A stretch of DNA of 64,000 bases from Dolomitihabitans soli (GTDB lineage Bacteria; Actinomycetota; Actinomycetes; Streptosporangiales; Streptosporangiaceae), in NCBI RefSeq assembly GCF_022213955.1, contig NZ_JAKNTW010000002.1, positions 372,001 through 436,000 on the forward strand, given 5' to 3'. Made by a program: the position numbers and the translations under genes. The notes below the pieces were generated by a model, which saw nothing but the letters and a program-made list of their open reading frames with translations, ran no database searches and was not told the origin of the DNA. Below are positions 62,131 to 64,000 of this stretch, piece by piece (position 1 is the stretch's first letter; each line of letters starts with the position of its first letter).

Positions 62131-63960
62131 GTGCACGCCGCACCACTCAGGACTCCGTCCGAATTCTCGTCCGACCACCGATCGGTCGCGGCCCTCTTCC
62201 GCGAGGTGGCCGCACGGTACGGGCCGCGCCCCGCCGTACGGCATGGCGACACCGAGCTGAGCTATGAGCAACTGGCGTCGGCCGCCGGCGGGCTGGCGGT
62301 CTGGCTGCGGGGCCAGGGCATCGGGCGCGGTGACGTGGTGGCCACGATGGTGGACCGCTCGGTGTGGTCCGTGGTGTCCATCCTCGGCGCGTGGTCGGTC
62401 GGCGCGGTTCACGTCCACCTGGAGCCCACGGACCCCGACGCCCGGATCGCGACGCTGCTGACCGCGACCGGGGCGCAGGCCGTACTGGTCGACGAGCGCA
62501 ACCGGCTGCGCTTACCCGCGCGGACATCCGTGGTGCGGGTGTTGGATGCCACGCTGCCCACCGCTCCGTACGAGCCGATCCACGAGAGCGAACCGCAGGA
62601 CCCGGCGTATCTCGTGTTCACCTCAGGATCGACAGGCGTGCCCAAAGCGGTCGAGGTCCCGCACGCGGCCGTGCTGAACCACCACGCGGGCTTCTGGCGT
62701 CACATGACACCGATCACGATTCCGCAGAGCTTCGGACTCACCACGACCTTCGCCGCCGACCTCGGGCTCATCTCCGTGTTCGGCGCCGTGCTCAGCGGCG
62801 CCCGGCTGGACATCTACGACCGCCACACCACGCTCGATGCCGACGCCTTCGCCGCCGAACTCGAGAACCACCCGGTGGACGCCGTGACCTACACCCCCTC
62901 CCTGCTCGAGGCGCTGGCCGGGCAGCGGGACATCGCTTCGCTGCTGCCCGGCCGAATGGTCGTCGTCGCGGGCGAGGCCTTCCCGCCGCGACTGGCCGCC
63001 GCGATGCTCGAAGCCCGGCCCGACCTGCATGTCTTCAATGGCTACGGCCCTTCCGAGGCGACCATCGAGATGATGCTGCACCAGGTGCGGGAGGCGGACA
63101 CCCGGCGGGCTCGCGTCCCGGTGGGAAAGGCCATCGACGGAGTCGTGCTGCGCCTGCTCGATGAGGACGGCGAGCCCGTGCCCGACGGCACCCCCGGCAT
63201 CCTCTACATCGGTGGCCGCTGCCTCGCCCACGGCTACCGCGGCGACCAGGACCTGACCGAGCGGAAGTTCACCCGGGACGCCGACGGCGAGCGCTTCTAC
63301 CGCACCGACGACCTGATGGTCCGCGACGGCGAGGGCGTCTACGAATACCTGGGGCGGGCCGACCGCCAGTTGAAGGTCCGCGGCAACCGTGTCGAGCCCG
63401 GCGAGATCGAATCGGCTCTGCTCGCCCTGCCCGGCATCCAGCAGGCCCTCGTCGTCGGCGAGGAACCCACCCCTGGAGCACCCACCGAACTCATCGCCTA
63501 CGTGGTCACGACCTCCCCGCTGGCACCGGAGGAGATGTCCCGCCGATTGCGCGAGCACCTGGCGGGGGCGCTCATCCCGAGCCGTATCGACATCGTCGCC
63601 GCCATCCCCGTCACCGTGAACGGCAAAGTCGATCTGGCCGCCCTGCACGCCCTCGCCGCGAGCTCCGCCGCTTCCGACCGGCCCGCGGGCGACCCGCCGC
63701 GCACCGACACCGAGCGGTTCGTGGCCACGTTGTGGAGTTCCGTGCTCGGACGGCCCGAAGTCGGCCGGGACCAGCGGTTCATGGAGATCGGCGGCGACTC
63801 CTTCAAGGCGCTGCGAATCTTCGCGGGCCTGCGCCGCAGCTACCCCGGCATGACCATCGGCCAGCTCTACGAGCATCCGACAGTCGCCGCGCTGGCCACC
63901 GTCCTGGACGGCGAGGACACCCGGCAGGCCGAGCGGTCCGTGCAGACCGTCGAGCTCTGA
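62131..63960 (+). CDS. NRPS adenylation-PCP didomain with atypical A4 motif
   Basis: A 609-residue A-PCP. A3 is AYLVFTSGSTGVPKAVEV, A5 FNGYGPSEATIEM, A7 YRTDDLMVRDG, A10 NGKVDL, PCP Ser in FMEIGGDSFKAL. The A4 segment is TFAADLGLIS, so the Asp that binds alpha-amino groups (FDxS) is absent. The AADLG form is seen in domains activating beta-alanine, aminoadipate or other non-alpha-amino acids. GTG 62131 with AAGGAGC. Divergent from the first A-PCP. Confidence 0.93.
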   Translation: MHAAPLRTPSEFSSDHRSVAALFREVAARYGPRPAVRHGDTELSYEQLASAAGGLAVWLRGQGIGRGDVVATMVDRSVWSVVSILGAWSVGAVHVHLEPTDPDARIATLLTATGAQAVLVDERNRLRLPARTSVVRVLDATLPTAPYEPIHESEPQDPAYLVFTSGSTGVPKAVEVPHAAVLNHHAGFWRHMTPITIPQSFGLTTTFAADLGLISVFGAVLSGARLDIYDRHTTLDADAFAAELENHPVDAVTYTPSLLEALAGQRDIASLLPGRMVVVAGEAFPPRLAAAMLEARPDLHVFNGYGPSEATIEMMLHQVREADTRRARVPVGKAIDGVVLRLLDEDGEPVPDGTPGILYIGGRCLAHGYRGDQDLTERKFTRDADGERFYRTDDLMVRDGEGVYEYLGRADRQLKVRGNRVEPGEIESALLALPGIQQALVVGEEPTPGAPTELIAYVVTTSPLAPEEMSRRLREHLAGALIPSRIDIVAAIPVTVNGKVDLAALHALAASSAASDRPAGDPPRTDTERFVATLWSSVLGRPEVGRDQRFMEIGGDSFKALRIFAGLRRSYPGMTIGQLYEHPTVAALATVLDGEDTRQAERSVQTVEL

Positions 63961-63968
63961 AGGGCCTC

Positions 63969-64000
63969 ATGGACACGGGAAACGACACCACCGCGGTGGC
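63969..64000 (+). CDS. Start of next gene (partial, runs off window)
   Basis: ATG 63969, 8 bp after the A-PCP stop and with AAGGGCC upstream, opens a frame (MDTGNDTTAV) to the window end. Too short to identify. Confidence 0.5.
   Translation, partial: MDTGNDTTAV

Noticed and set aside
61916-62260. Small Cys-rich protein upstream of the second A-PCP
   Set aside because: No ribosome site and it overlaps the well-supported A-PCP start; probably promoter region.

Overview
The window is high-GC actinomycete chromosome. GTG starts, ATGA/GTGA gene overlaps, Tat signals, TetR/LacI/SARP regulators and BlaI-M56, YbaB-ESX and NRPS genes suggest a Streptosporangiales- or Streptomyces-like soil organism. 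I cannot name the species. I see no tRNA, rRNA, CRISPR array or intact insertion sequence.

Layout. 1-9.9 kb: secreted GH11 xylanase with a CBM2, an alpha/beta hydrolase with a divergent TetR, an ABC-2 exporter with a two-component system, a second TetR with a Tat-exported TPR/aspartyl protease across a large palindromic operator, an HTH-only LysR fragment and a methyltransferase. 10-20.6 kb: glycan-use locus (GH35-type galactosidase, LacI regulator, five-part oligopeptide-type ABC importer, GH39 xylosidase-like enzyme). A shared GAAA-n-CGGTTAC-n-G box lies upstream of both hydrolases.

21-38.9 kb is the most interesting part. A flavin-dependent tryptophan-type halogenase, its flavin reductase, a candidate leaderless 31-aa peptide, an MvdD-like ATP-grasp and a SARP regulator run rightward. 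Facing them, a leftward operon starts with an acidic 46-aa peptide ending in a Pro-Trp-Cys-containing tail, then a radical SAM/SPASM enzyme, a prolyl oligopeptidase, a glycosyltransferase, a P450 and an MFS exporter. A strong hairpin separates the peptide gene from the maturase gene. Divergently, a 70-aa protein, a class III cyclase-AAA-TPR protein, a cytoplasmic subtilisin-like protease and a GAF protein form a second operon. Both operons start from near mirror-image promoter arms. My reading is a ribosomally made, radical-SAM-modified peptide system with dedicated signalling and proteolysis, possibly also oxidised, glycosylated and halogenated.

39-50.3 kb: metal and redox homeostasis (two ArsR-CDF pairs, Tat-exported PLP aminotransferase, cysteine-synthase-like enzyme with MFS, BlaI-M56, VKOR-DsbA, CopC). 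50.3-54 kb: a type VII-type polymorphic toxin with a C-terminal Scabin/pierisin-like ADP-ribosyltransferase, an SseB-like partner, a ladder of about 77-bp repeats, ESX/YbaB genes, and decayed sequence. 54-64 kb: secreted M28 aminopeptidase, MFS, then the edge of an NRPS-type cluster (type II thioesterase, P450, free A-PCP didomain, hotdog thioesterase, second A-PCP) that runs off the right end. An A-PCP with a P450 and a thioesterase is the arrangement used to make beta-hydroxylated amino acid building blocks.
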